A stretch of 64,000 nucleotides of DNA from Erwinia sp050410775. Its GTDB lineage: Bacteria > Pseudomonadota > Gammaproteobacteria > Enterobacterales > Enterobacteriaceae. Numbering within the stretch: position 1 is the stretch's first letter; each line of letters opens with the position of its first letter. The stretch is taken from NCBI RefSeq assembly GCF_050410775.1, contig NZ_CP191229.1. One strand, given 5' to 3'. The notes under the pieces were generated by a model. That model did not search any database. It saw only the letters and a list, made by a program, of their open reading frames with translations, and was not told the origin of the DNA. Of the stretch, positions 27,336 to 35,447 are shown in pieces. A program made the translations under genes and the position numbers.

Positions 27336-27818
27336 GTGGCTATACCTGCTTATATGTGGCTTAAGGATGATGGCGGTGCTCTTATCAAGGGCGGAGTAGA
27401 TGTTCAGGACAGAGAATTTAGTATCGAAATAAAAGGTTTTCATCATAATTTAATGATTCCAACCGATAACGCTACGGGGAAAGTAACCGGTACACGGATG
27501 CACTCACCAATGCTTATCGTGAAAGAGTTTGACTACGCCAGCCCGTACATCTACAAGGCTGTAGCTACCGGACAAAATCTGCAATCCGCAGAGATAAAAT
27601 GGTACAAGATTAACGATGCCGGACAAGAGGTGGAATATTTTAATATGCTACTTGAAGGCGTTCGCATTGTTTCTATTTCTCCAGCAATGGCATCCCCGGA
27701 CAACTCAAATGAAAACCATATGGAGACTGTCGAAATGCGTTATGAAAAAATAACGTGGAAACATTGCGATGGGAATATTATTTATACAGATTCGTGGAAC
27801 GAACGACAGACTGCGTAA
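27336..27818 (+). CDS. hcp: Hcp-family type VI secretion tube protein
   Basis: This 160-residue Hcp1-family protein forms the hexameric tube of type VI secretion systems and can carry or chaperone effectors. The sequence reads AIPAYMWLKDDGGALIKGGVDVQ at the start, PTDNATGKVTGTR in the middle, SAEIKWYKINDAGQEVEYFN near residue 100, and MRYEKITWKHCDGNIIYTDSWNE at the end, all typical of the enterobacterial Hcp group. GTG at 27336 is chosen because the family begins M-AIPAYxWLKD and AGGA lies 8 bases before it; an ATG 9 bases upstream is the alternative. No other T6SS component (tssB/C, vgrG, clpV) is in the window, so this is an orphan hcp. It is followed convergently by two small genes. Confidence 0.88.
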   Translation: MAIPAYMWLKDDGGALIKGGVDVQDREFSIEIKGFHHNLMIPTDNATGKVTGTRMHSPMLIVKEFDYASPYIYKAVATGQNLQSAEIKWYKINDAGQEVEYFNMLLEGVRIVSISPAMASPDNSNENHMETVEMRYEKITWKHCDGNIIYTDSWNERQTA

Positions 27819-27841
27819 TAAATAAGAGGGGTGCATACCCC

Positions 27842-28183
27842 TTAATCATATATCCATCGGCCAGCTTTAGCAGACTCAGCAAACATCCGGACAGTCAGGG
27901 GCTTTCTTGTCTTTTCCACTTCTTTTCTCTTTGTCTTAAACCATCGAGTCAGCAAGGGTAAATTTTCCCACGGGAAGTAATGGCGCCAGTGTATATCTGA
28001 CACATCAACATCAAAGCGTTTACCATAATCCTCAACCGCATACGGGAATTCATCGCCTTCCGCATAATCCTGTAAAAGAGTATCTAACTCTAATGGAATT
28101 TCCTTCCAGTCGTCAGACATGACGATCGATAACTCATCCCTAAAAAATGATAATACCTGTTCTTCAATGCTGATTTCATTCAT
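27842..28183 (-). CDS. DUF1493-family small protein
   Basis: This acidic protein of about 113 residues is recognised by the DUF1493 C-terminal pattern PLTVRMFAESAKAGRWIYD and the central YGKRFDVDVSDIHWRHYFPWE. DUF1493 proteins resemble acyl-carrier-like folds by length and layout, but no Ser attachment site (DSL/DSV) is evident, and no biochemical role is established. The start at 28183 is chosen because its ATG shares a base with the stop of the upstream gene (TAATG); an in-frame ATG 15 bases earlier is possible. It is cotranscribed with the STM2901-like gene and lies tail-to-tail with hcp, 23 bases apart. A cognate-immunity role is inference from this arrangement only. The DNA is A+T-richer than the flanks. 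Confidence 0.72.
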   Translation of the reverse strand: MNEISIEEQVLSFFRDELSIVMSDDWKEIPLELDTLLQDYAEGDEFPYAVEDYGKRFDVDVSDIHWRHYFPWENLPLLTRWFKTKRKEVEKTRKPLTVRMFAESAKAGRWIYD

Positions 28184-28647
28184 TAGAAAGATGCCCATGC
28201 AATACGGTCTTTAGGTCGCGCTATTAAGTTATATTGCCTCCTCGTATCAGCGGCAACTAATTGTAGAAGAATCACAACTTCAGCATAACCCAACCACGGA
28301 ATGGAGCGTCCAATAAAAGCCGCTACCCGGTTAGTTTTAGTAAACTTCAATGTGGAAATATTTTTACCCGTAGGCATATATAAACTGACTCCTCTAGGGA
28401 ACCTCATATCTTTCAAAATTACTCGTGAGAGCCTAGATGCTACACTAGTTCCCTTCGTAGCCCCCACAGGTTTTCCCCGAGTCGGCAACCAGGGTTGACC
28501 AGCCAGAATCATAGCCGCAGACGTTGTTTCAAGACCTGTCCGGTTAGCGAAGTTTTCGCTCAAAATCAGATTAAACAATTCCTGAGGCGTTAGATTTGCG
28601 TGTCCATGATAAAAATATGTGCCATTTAACTCTTCAGTTGCATCCAT
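28183..28647 (-). CDS. STM2901-like small protein, possible toxin/effector
   Basis: This 154-residue protein resembles the STM2901 group of Salmonella as I remember it: ELNGTYFYHGHANLTPQELFNLI at the N-terminus, PTRGKPVGATKGTSVASRLSR in the middle and GRSIPWLGYAEVVILLQLVAADT, a hydrophobic C-terminal segment. No enzymatic motif is visible. The Gly/Lys-rich GATKGTS stretch followed by a glycine-hinged hydrophobic helix resembles segments seen in some secreted membrane-acting effectors. The start at 28647 follows AAAGGG by 6 bases; an ATG 27 bases upstream lacks a ribosome site. It overlaps the DUF1493 gene by one base. With the adjacent hcp, an effector/immunity pair is a plausible but unproven reading. 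Confidence 0.65.
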   Translation of the reverse strand: MDATEELNGTYFYHGHANLTPQELFNLILSENFANRTGLETTSAAMILAGQPWLPTRGKPVGATKGTSVASRLSRVILKDMRFPRGVSLYMPTGKNISTLKFTKTNRVAAFIGRSIPWLGYAEVVILLQLVAADTRRQYNLIARPKDRIAWASF

Positions 28648-28977
28648 AAATAACCCTTTAATCCCTACAGGCATTGGTCGTTAATCGTACACCTATGCAA
28701 TCGAACTGGGAAAGGTTTCTTCCGCAAAAATTTCTGATTTATTCCCAACCCAAACCATCGATCACATAACAGACTGTATAAAGTGGGAACATGTGCAAAT
28801 ACCGTCTGGTGATCCCTGATTCGCTTTTCTCATGACCAACAACTTGCCACAGGTATGCTCGTGAAGTGCTGTATAAGGCGAATCCCTCTCCCCAGCGCTG
28901 CCGCTTTTTGCTAAAGTCCGGCCAGCAGATTTTTTGACAACCGCCCGGTCAGAGAGCGGCAGACGACGGAAGACAAC
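28648..28977. other. Gene-free right border of island
   Basis: About 330 bases hold the promoter of the STM2901-like cassette (reading left) and of the next small gene (reading right). Composition returns to the chromosomal average after about 28880. No repeat matching the left border was found by eye, so integration sites are not defined. Long open frames here on the minus strand are shadows. Confidence 0.4.
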
Positions 28978-29226
28978 ATGACCAGACCTCTTAACGAACA
29001 GTACGGTATCAGCGTGGCCGCGCTCGGAATGCTGAACTACCTCCAGCGGATTTCCCGCGGCGATCCGGCGTTCTCCATCCAGGATACCGTGCTGAATCAT
29101 CGCTGCAACGTGACGCCATCGGATAACTTTAGCCTGCTCGATCAGCTGTTTGATGCCGGAAAGGTCGACTATGATTATCGCGGTAGCGGGCTTGACGGCG
29201 AGCGGCACGTCAAGCTGGTACGCTAA
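28978..29226 (+). CDS. Small hypothetical protein (82 aa)
   Basis: I do not recognise this 82-residue soluble protein. It starts MTRPLNEQYGISVAALGMLN and ends SGLDGERHVKLVR, with no signal peptide or membrane segment and a mixed helical composition. GGAAGA lies 5 bases before the ATG, and G/C-ending codons match the neighbouring core genes, which supports a real gene. It is 78 bases upstream of a GNAT acetyltransferase gene on the same strand and could share its transcript. Confidence 0.6.
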   Translation: MTRPLNEQYGISVAALGMLNYLQRISRGDPAFSIQDTVLNHRCNVTPSDNFSLLDQLFDAGKVDYDYRGSGLDGERHVKLVR

Positions 29227-29304
29227 ACCGGCCAGGTTAAAAGAGAGCCTGGCTGATGCCCCGCTAATCCGTAGACGTTCACCGCCAGGAATAAGGTTTA
29301 TATC

Positions 29305-29727
29305 ATGCACGTGCGTCCCTTTACCGAAGCCGATCGCCCTTTTTTACGCACGCTGTTTCTGGCCTCGCGCCGGGCAAACTGGCACTGGCTGGATGACAGC
29401 GACTGGCAGCTGGAAGACTTTGACCGGGTGACGCTGGGAGAACGTATTCTGGTTGCCGAAGAGGATGGACACCGCACCGGCTTCGCTGCCGTGCTGCCCA
29501 ACGACAATTTCCTGCACAGCCTTTTTATCGATCCCGCCTGGCAGAGGCGCGGCGTTGGCACGACCCTGCTGGACGCCGTGCAGCAAAGCTTCACCTCTAC
29601 GGGTGCGCTTAAATGCATGAAAGCCAATGCGGCGGCGGTAAAGTTCTATCAGAAGCATGGCTGGAAGGTGATAACCGATGGGGAAAGCGAGCACGGTGAA
29701 TACTGGCTGATGCACTACGTGCTGTGA
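29305..29727 (+). CDS. GNAT-family N-acetyltransferase
   Basis: This 140-residue single-domain GNAT acetyltransferase has the acetyl-CoA pyrophosphate-binding motif A, DPAWQRRGVGTTLLDAV (Q/R-x-x-G-x-G/A), at about residues 77-93. It is preceded by the beta-4 strand FLHSLFI, and the C-terminal NAAAVKFYQKHGWKV is the typical motif B. The beginning MHVRPFTEADRPFLR is also characteristic. The substrate cannot be predicted; no toxin-antitoxin partner of the DUF1778 type lies beside it. AAGG lies 8 bases before the ATG. It converges with mrp. Confidence 0.85.
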   Translation: MHVRPFTEADRPFLRTLFLASRRANWHWLDDSDWQLEDFDRVTLGERILVAEEDGHRTGFAAVLPNDNFLHSLFIDPAWQRRGVGTTLLDAVQQSFTSTGALKCMKANAAAVKFYQKHGWKVITDGESEHGEYWLMHYVL

Positions 29728-29788
29728 GCAGCGCGCAGCACCGCCGTGGTCTTCTACTCCCGGCCGGGAAACCGGGAGAGAAGCGCGA

Positions 29789-30901
29789 TCAGATCACGCG
29801 GAATGCGATGTCGTCAGGGATAACGTCGCCCTGCCAGTAAAGCTGCGCAGCGACCACGCCCGCCAGCTCACGGTAAATGCGGGTAAACTCACTTTCCGGG
29901 CGGCGAACCACGGTTGGCTGTCCGTCATCCAGATCTTCCCTGAGCGTGATATGCAGCGGTAGCTGGCTCAGCAGGCGCGTATGATACTGCTCCGCCAGTT
30001 TCAGCGCGCCGCCGCTGCCGAAAATCGCTTCGTGATGGCCGCAATGGCTGCAAATATGCATGCTCATGTTTTCCACGATGCCCAGCACCGGCACATTCAC
30101 TTTTTCAAACATCACTATGCCTTTGCGGGCGTCAACCAGCGCAATATCCTGTGGCGTAGTGACCACCAGCGCGCCGGTAACCGGAACGTTTTGCGCCAGC
30201 GTCAGCTGGATATCGCCCGTTCCCGGCGGCATATCGAGCACCAGATAATCCAGATCGGGCCACAGCGTTTCATTAAGCAGCTGCATCAGCGCCTTGCTGG
30301 CCATCGGGCCGCGCCACACCATCGCGTTGTCATCGGTGACCAGGTAGCCGATGGAGTTGGTCGCCAGGCCATGCGCCATAATCGGCGCCATATGGGTGCC
30401 GTCCGGCGAGGTTGGCCGCTCGTCGCGCGTCCCCAGCATGTCGGGGATTGACGGACCGTAAATATCCGCATCGAGCAGGCCCACTTTCGCCCCTTCGGCA
30501 GCCAACGCCAGCGCCAGATTGACCGCAGTGCTGGACTTGCCGACGCCACCCTTGCCGGAGCTGACGGCGATAAGGTTCTTCACCCCCTTCACGCCCACCT
30601 GGTTTTTCACCCGTTTCATGGTGGCAACCTCATGCTTCAGCCGCCAACTGATCGCTTCAGCGCCGGTGAGGCGCAGCAGTTCCGCGCTGGTTTGCTCCTG
30701 CAGCGCCTCAAACCCGCTGTTCCAGACGAACGGCATCACCAGATCGATATGCAGCGTATTGTCCAGCAGCGTGCAGTGGTGCAGCGCTTTCAGCGTGGTC
30801 AGGTTATGCGTCAGCGTGGCATGCTCAAAGGCCGTTAACACCCCCATCACCATCGCGCGCAGCGCCTCCGGTGAGTGTTGCCCCTGGGATTGTGACTTCA
30901 T
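29789..30901 (-). CDS. mrp: Fe-S cluster carrier ATPase Mrp/ApbC
   Basis: This 370-residue P-loop ATPase (E. coli Mrp 369) carries and delivers iron-sulfur clusters. An N-terminal DUF59/MIP18-like domain (residues 1-95) is followed by the deviant Walker A GKGGVGKSS at 116-124. Then come the switch DADIYGPSIPDMLG, Walker B LDYLVLDMPPGTGD near 215 and the cluster-binding Cys pair CSHCGHHEAIFG near 283-286. It is divergent from metG, as in E. coli, with 172 bases between the two starts. Confidence 0.95.
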   Translation of the reverse strand: MKSQSQGQHSPEALRAMVMGVLTAFEHATLTHNLTTLKALHHCTLLDNTLHIDLVMPFVWNSGFEALQEQTSAELLRLTGAEAISWRLKHEVATMKRVKNQVGVKGVKNLIAVSSGKGGVGKSSTAVNLALALAAEGAKVGLLDADIYGPSIPDMLGTRDERPTSPDGTHMAPIMAHGLATNSIGYLVTDDNAMVWRGPMASKALMQLLNETLWPDLDYLVLDMPPGTGDIQLTLAQNVPVTGALVVTTPQDIALVDARKGIVMFEKVNVPVLGIVENMSMHICSHCGHHEAIFGSGGALKLAEQYHTRLLSQLPLHITLREDLDDGQPTVVRRPESEFTRIYRELAGVVAAQLYWQGDVIPDDIAFRVI

Positions 30902-31073
30902 CCGGGCTCCTTGTTTTCATTGTTGGTTTTTGTGTTTTAAGCATATCAGAAGTGACTGGATATGAGGCGCCGGGAAATCAAAAACGGCGCGGGGATCGCG
31001 GGAATGTTTACGCAGAGACGACACTCAGTTACCATCTAAGCCCCCTATTTAAACAGGTATAGCAAGTCTCACT

Positions 31074-33107
31074 ATGACTCAAGTCGCGAAAAAAATATTG
31101 GTAACGTGCGCACTGCCGTACGCTAACGGTTCCATTCATCTCGGCCACATGCTCGAGCATATCCAGGCAGATATTTGGGTTCGTTACCAGCGAATGCGCG
31201 GCAACCAGGTTTACTTCATCTGTGCGGACGACGCGCACGGTACTCCGATCATGCTGAAGGCGCAGCAGCTGGGTATCGAACCTGAACAGATGATTGCCGA
31301 GATGAGTCAGGAACATCAGACCGATTTTGCCGGCTTTAACATCAGCTACGATAACTATCACTCCACGCACAGTGATGAGAACCGCGAGCTGTCCGCGCTG
31401 ATCTATACCCGTCTGAAAGAGAATGGTTTTATCAAAAACCGCACTATTTCGCAGCTCTACGATCCGGAAAAAGGCATGTTCCTGCCGGATCGTTTTGTGA
31501 AGGGAACCTGCCCGAAATGCAAATCGCCCGATCAGTATGGCGATAACTGCGAAGTCTGTAGCGCCACCTACAGCCCGACCGAGCTTATCGATCCGAAGTC
31601 CGTGGTCTCCGGCGCCACGCCGGTGCTGCGTGACTCTGAACACTTCTTCTTCGATCTGCCGGAATTCAGCGCCATGTTACAGGCCTGGACGCGCTCTGGC
31701 GCGCTGCAGGAGCAGGTTGCGAACAAAATGCAGGAGTGGTTCGAGTCAGGTCTGCACCAGTGGGATATCTCCCGCGATGCCCCCTACTTCGGTTTTGAAA
31801 TCCCAGGGGCGCCGGGCAAATACTTTTACGTCTGGCTGGATGCGCCTATCGGCTATATGGGCTCGTTCAAGAACCTGTGCGACAAGCGCGGCGATATCGA
31901 TTTTGACGCCTTCTGGCAGAAAGACTCCGATGCCGATCTTTATCATTTTATCGGTAAAGATATCGTCTATTTCCACAGCCTGTTCTGGCCTGCGATGCTG
32001 GAAGGCAGTAACTTCCGCAAACCGACCAACCTGTTTGTTCACGGCTACGTGACGGTGAACGGCGCGAAGATGTCCAAATCGCGCGGAACCTTTATTAAAG
32101 CCAGCACCTGGTTGCAGCATCTTGATGCCGACAGCCTGCGTTACTACTACGCGGCGAAACTTTCGTCACGCATCGACGATATTGACCTGAATCTGGAAGA
32201 TTTTGTGCAGCGCGTTAACGCCGATATCGTTAACAAAGTGGTTAACCTCGCGTCGCGTAACGCGGGCTTTATCAATAAGCGCTTTGACGGCAAGCTCTCC
32301 TCTGAACTGGCTGACCCGGCGCTCTACAAAACCTTTACCGATGCGTCAGCCAGCATCGGCGAAGCCTGGAGCAGCCGCGAGTTTGGCCGCGCCGTGCGTG
32401 AAATTATGGCGCTGGCCGATGTGGCCAACCGCTATGTGGATGAGCAGGCTCCCTGGGTGGTGGCGAAGCAGGAAGGCCGCGACGCCGATTTGCAGGCTAT
32501 CTGCTCAATGGGCATCAATATGTTCCGCGTCCTGATGACCTGGCTCAAGCCAGTGCTGCCGTCGCTGAGTGAACGTGCTGAAGCCTTCCTCAATCAGGAG
32601 CTGAGCTGGGAGGGCATTGAACAGCCGCTGCTGGACCACAAGGTCGCCGGCTTTAAGGCGCTCTACAGCCGCGTGGAGATGGACAAGGTTAACGCGCTGA
32701 TTGAGGCGTCGAAGGAAGATGCCGCGGCCGCCAGCAAGCCCGCGCTGACCGGTCCGCTGGCCGACGATCCGATTCAGGAAACCATCAGCTTTGATGATTT
32801 CGCGAAGGTCGATATGCGTATTGCGCGCATTGAGAACGCCGAACTCGTGGAGAAGTCGGACAAGCTGCTGCGCCTGACGCTGGATCTGGGCGGCGAAACC
32901 CGCCAGGTCTTCTCCGGCATCCGTGCGGCCTACCCCGATCCCGCCGTGCTGGTGGGGCGTCTGACGGTGATGGTCGCGAATCTGGCGCCGCGTAAAATGC
33001 GCTTCGGTCTTTCCGAAGGGATGGTGATGGCCGCAGGCCCTGGCGGTGAAGATATTTTCCTGCTGGCACCTGACAGCGGTGCGCAGCCCGGTATGCAGGT
33101 GAAGTAA
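31074..33107 (+). CDS. metG: Methionyl-tRNA synthetase
   Basis: This 677-residue class I aminoacyl-tRNA synthetase has the same length as the E. coli enzyme. The HIGH-type motif is HLGH at residues 22-25 and KMSKS is at 332-336. The zinc knuckle CPKCKSPDQYGDNCEVC is near 146-162, and the C-terminal EMAP-II/Trbp111-type tRNA-binding dimerisation domain (about 570-677) begins DFAKVDMRIARIENAE. It charges elongator and initiator tRNA-Met. An intrinsic terminator follows 23 bases after the stop. Confidence 0.98.
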   Translation: MTQVAKKILVTCALPYANGSIHLGHMLEHIQADIWVRYQRMRGNQVYFICADDAHGTPIMLKAQQLGIEPEQMIAEMSQEHQTDFAGFNISYDNYHSTHSDENRELSALIYTRLKENGFIKNRTISQLYDPEKGMFLPDRFVKGTCPKCKSPDQYGDNCEVCSATYSPTELIDPKSVVSGATPVLRDSEHFFFDLPEFSAMLQAWTRSGALQEQVANKMQEWFESGLHQWDISRDAPYFGFEIPGAPGKYFYVWLDAPIGYMGSFKNLCDKRGDIDFDAFWQKDSDADLYHFIGKDIVYFHSLFWPAMLEGSNFRKPTNLFVHGYVTVNGAKMSKSRGTFIKASTWLQHLDADSLRYYYAAKLSSRIDDIDLNLEDFVQRVNADIVNKVVNLASRNAGFINKRFDGKLSSELADPALYKTFTDASASIGEAWSSREFGRAVREIMALADVANRYVDEQAPWVVAKQEGRDADLQAICSMGINMFRVLMTWLKPVLPSLSERAEAFLNQELSWEGIEQPLLDHKVAGFKALYSRVEMDKVNALIEASKEDAAAASKPALTGPLADDPIQETISFDDFAKVDMRIARIENAELVEKSDKLLRLTLDLGGETRQVFSGIRAAYPDPAVLVGRLTVMVANLAPRKMRFGLSEGMVMAAGPGGEDIFLLAPDSGAQPGMQVK

Positions 33108-33128
33108 CCGCCTGACCGGTAAAACCAG

Positions 33129-33158
33129 AAAGGGGCGAGCTGATTCGCCCCTTTTTTT
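33129..33158 (+). terminator. metG terminator
   Basis: The stem AGGGGCGA / TCGCCCCT, with loop GCTGAT, is followed by seven T. It starts 21 bases after the metG stop and is a clear intrinsic terminator. Confidence 0.92.
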
Positions 33159-33233
33159 ATCCTCAGAGCGTGAGCCATAGCACGCTTTATTATTTCGACG
33201 TATGATTAACGTTCTGAATACCGGGAGCTTATC

Positions 33234-33629
33234 ATGCGCAGCGCGCTGTCCGTTATCTGGCGTTATCTACGCGCCTTTATCATTATCTACCTCTGCCTTT
33301 ATGCCGGCATCGGCCTGGCCGCCCTGCTTCCCGTCACCATTCCGGGCAGCATTTTAGGCATGCTTATTCTCTTTTTCCTGCTCGCTTTCCGCCTGCTGCC
33401 CGTGAGCTGGGTTAAGCCCGGCAGCCTTCTGCTGATCCGCTATATGGCGCTGCTGTTTGTGCCGATAAGCGTGGGCGTGATGAGCTACATGGATGTGCTG
33501 ACCGCCCAGTTCGGCCCGATTGTGGTCTCCTGCGTCGCCAGCACCTTTATCGTTCTGCTGACCGTCGGACTGACCTCGCACCGGCTGCACGGCAGGGTGC
33601 CAACAAAAAAAGAGGTGGGCGATGAGTGA
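33234..33629 (+). CDS. yohJ: LrgA/CidA-family membrane protein YohJ
   Basis: This 131-residue protein (E. coli YohJ 132) is a holin-like LrgA/CidA family member with four hydrophobic helices and the family stretch PVTIPGSILGMLILFFLLAF. GGGAGC precedes the ATG. It overlaps yohK by 8 bases. In E. coli the pair is linked to CRP-dependent control and to transport of small molecules or murein hydrolase regulation; the physiological function is unsettled. It ends in a short basic tail (GRVPTKKEVGDE). Confidence 0.92.
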   Translation: MRSALSVIWRYLRAFIIIYLCLYAGIGLAALLPVTIPGSILGMLILFFLLAFRLLPVSWVKPGSLLLIRYMALLFVPISVGVMSYMDVLTAQFGPIVVSCVASTFIVLLTVGLTSHRLHGRVPTKKEVGDE

Positions 33630-34314
33630 TATCTGGTGGTCGCTACCGCTGACCGTGCTGGTCTTCTTCGCCGCCCGCAAGCTGGCGGCGAAGGTGAAAA
33701 TCTCGCTGCTGAATCCGCTGCTGATCTCCATGGCGGTGATTATTCCCCTGCTGCTGCTGTTGCAGATGCCTTACGCGCGCTACTTTCAGGGCAGCGCCGT
33801 GCTGAACCACCTTCTTCAGCCTGCCGTCGTGGCGCTGGCGCTGCCGCTCTATGAGCAGATGCATCAGATCCGCGCGCGTTGGAAATCGATTTTCGGCATC
33901 TGCTTTATTGGCAGCCTGACCGCGATGATCTCCGGCACGGCCATCGCGCTGTGGATGGGGGCAACGCCGCAGATTGCCGCCACCATTCTGCCCAAGTCGG
34001 TGACCACACCGATTGCCATGGCTATCTCCGGCACGCTTGGTGGCATTCCCGCTATCAGCGCTATATGCGTACTGATCGCCGGCGTGCTGGGCGCAGTATT
34101 CGGTCATATGCTGCTTAATCTCTTTAAAATAAAGGGCAAACCTTCACGGGGGCTGGCGATAGGCAATGCCTCTCACGCGCTGGGCACCGCGCGCTGCGTT
34201 GAGCTGGACTATCAGGAAGGCGCATGGAGTTCGCTGGCGCTGGTGATCTGCGGCATCATTACCTCACTGCTGGCCCCATTTGTTTTCCCGCTGCTGATGG
34301 CGCTCTGGGGATAA
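33622..34314 (+). CDS. yohK: LrgB/CidB-family membrane protein YohK
   Basis: This 230-residue polytopic membrane protein (E. coli 231) is the LrgB partner of YohJ. Family signatures include SVTTPIAMAISGTLGGIPAISA (about 125-146) and GNASHALGTARCVE near 185, as in LrgB/PlsE-type carriers. The start overlaps yohJ, so the two are translationally coupled. A 126-base gap with a CRP site separates it from cdd. Confidence 0.92.
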   Translation: MSDIWWSLPLTVLVFFAARKLAAKVKISLLNPLLISMAVIIPLLLLLQMPYARYFQGSAVLNHLLQPAVVALALPLYEQMHQIRARWKSIFGICFIGSLTAMISGTAIALWMGATPQIAATILPKSVTTPIAMAISGTLGGIPAISAICVLIAGVLGAVFGHMLLNLFKIKGKPSRGLAIGNASHALGTARCVELDYQEGAWSSLALVICGIITSLLAPFVFPLLMALWG

Positions 34315-34368
34315 AACTTGCGATAAGTCCCGCATTTAAAAAATGAATTTCATAAATTACATTGTAAA

Positions 34369-34384
34369 TGTGATAAAAATCACA
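34369..34384 (+). promoter_or_regulatory. CRP site of cdd
   Basis: TGTGA-TAAAAA-TCACA has a perfect CRP core. Its centre at 34376.5 lies 41.5 bases before a start predicted at about 34418, with a -10 hexamer CAGAAT at 34406-34411. The E. coli cdd promoter is also class II CRP-dependent and repressed by CytR. The A+T-rich bases just upstream (34341-34366) could hold a second CRP or CytR site, which I cannot resolve by eye. Confidence 0.85.
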
Positions 34385-34440
34385 TACAACGCGGTGACGG
34401 CCCGCCAGAATAAGCGGCCGACCACCCTGAGAGGCCCGAT

Positions 34441-35325
34441 ATGCACCCACGTTTCCAGACCGCTTTTGCCACGCTGCCCACTCTGTTGCAAAGTGCCCTG
34501 CAACCCATTCTTGCTGCCGATGACTTTGCCGCTTTTCTGACGCCGGAACAGTGTGATGAGGTCAAAAACCATACCGGCCTGAACGACAGCGAGCTGGCTT
34601 TTGCCCTGCTGCCGCTGGCGGCGGCCTGCGCCGTGACGCCGCTCTCCAACTTTAACGTGGGCGCGCTGGCACGCGGGCGCAGCGGACATCTCTATTTTGG
34701 CGCCAATATGGAGTTTGCCGGCAGCACCATGCAGCAGACGGTACACGCCGAGCAGAGCGCCATTACGCATGCCTGGCTGCGGGGCGAGTCGTCGCTGGAG
34801 GCTATCACCGTAAACTATACGCCCTGTGGTCACTGCCGACAGTTTATGAACGAGCTTAACAGCGGCACTGCCCTGAACATCCATCTGCCGGGCCGGGAAC
34901 CGTCCACGCTGGGCGACTACCTGCCGGACTCCTTCGGCCCACGCGATCTGGACATCAAGACGCTGCTGCTGGATGAAGTCGATCACGGTTTTCCGCTGAA
35001 AGGCGACCCGCTCAGCCAGGCGGCGCTTCAGGCGGCTAACCGTAGCCATGCACCTTACACGGAGGCCTGGAGCGGTGTGGCGCTGCAAAGCGAAGACGGC
35101 GCGATTTTTGCTGGCAGCTATGCGGAAAATGCGGCGTTTAACCCCAGCCTGCCGCCGCTGCAAGGTGCACTTAACCTGCTCAGTCTTTCCGGCCGCGACG
35201 TGCTGAAGATCCAACGGGCGGTGCTGGCGGAAGCGCCGGATGCGAAGGTCATTCAGCGCCAGGCAACCCTGGCCACGCTGCAGGCGCTTGGCTGCGCCAA
35301 TGTCACCACCGTCCCGCTGCAATAA
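34441..35325 (+). CDS. cdd: Cytidine deaminase
   Basis: This 294-residue homodimeric enzyme, the same length as in E. coli, converts cytidine and deoxycytidine to uridine and deoxyuridine in pyrimidine salvage. The zinc site is complete: His102 and catalytic Glu104 in HAEQSAI, Cys129 and Cys132 in PCGHCRQ. The C-terminal half is the catalytically inactive repeat typical of the long enterobacterial form. GAGAGG precedes the ATG. It is preceded by a class II CRP promoter. Confidence 0.97.
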   Translation: MHPRFQTAFATLPTLLQSALQPILAADDFAAFLTPEQCDEVKNHTGLNDSELAFALLPLAAACAVTPLSNFNVGALARGRSGHLYFGANMEFAGSTMQQTVHAEQSAITHAWLRGESSLEAITVNYTPCGHCRQFMNELNSGTALNIHLPGREPSTLGDYLPDSFGPRDLDIKTLLLDEVDHGFPLKGDPLSQAALQAANRSHAPYTEAWSGVALQSEDGAIFAGSYAENAAFNPSLPPLQGALNLLSLSGRDVLKIQRAVLAEAPDAKVIQRQATLATLQALGCANVTTVPLQ

Positions 35326-35447
35326 CCCCGCCTGTGGCCTCGCCGCACCCAGCTCACAGCTTTTGTTATCAGCAGGTAACAAAAGCTGTACTTTCAGATG
35401 AATTATTTTAGGATTGGGCCCACATCCCGATTTGATGAGTAGATTGC

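Noticed and set aside
28762..29310. 182-codon minus-strand frame at the island edge
   Set aside because: It is antisense to the 82-aa gene, which has a ribosome site and better codon use.
34357..35382. 341-codon antisense frame over cdd
   Set aside because: cdd on the plus strand has all zinc ligands and a conserved length; the antisense product has no recognisable features.
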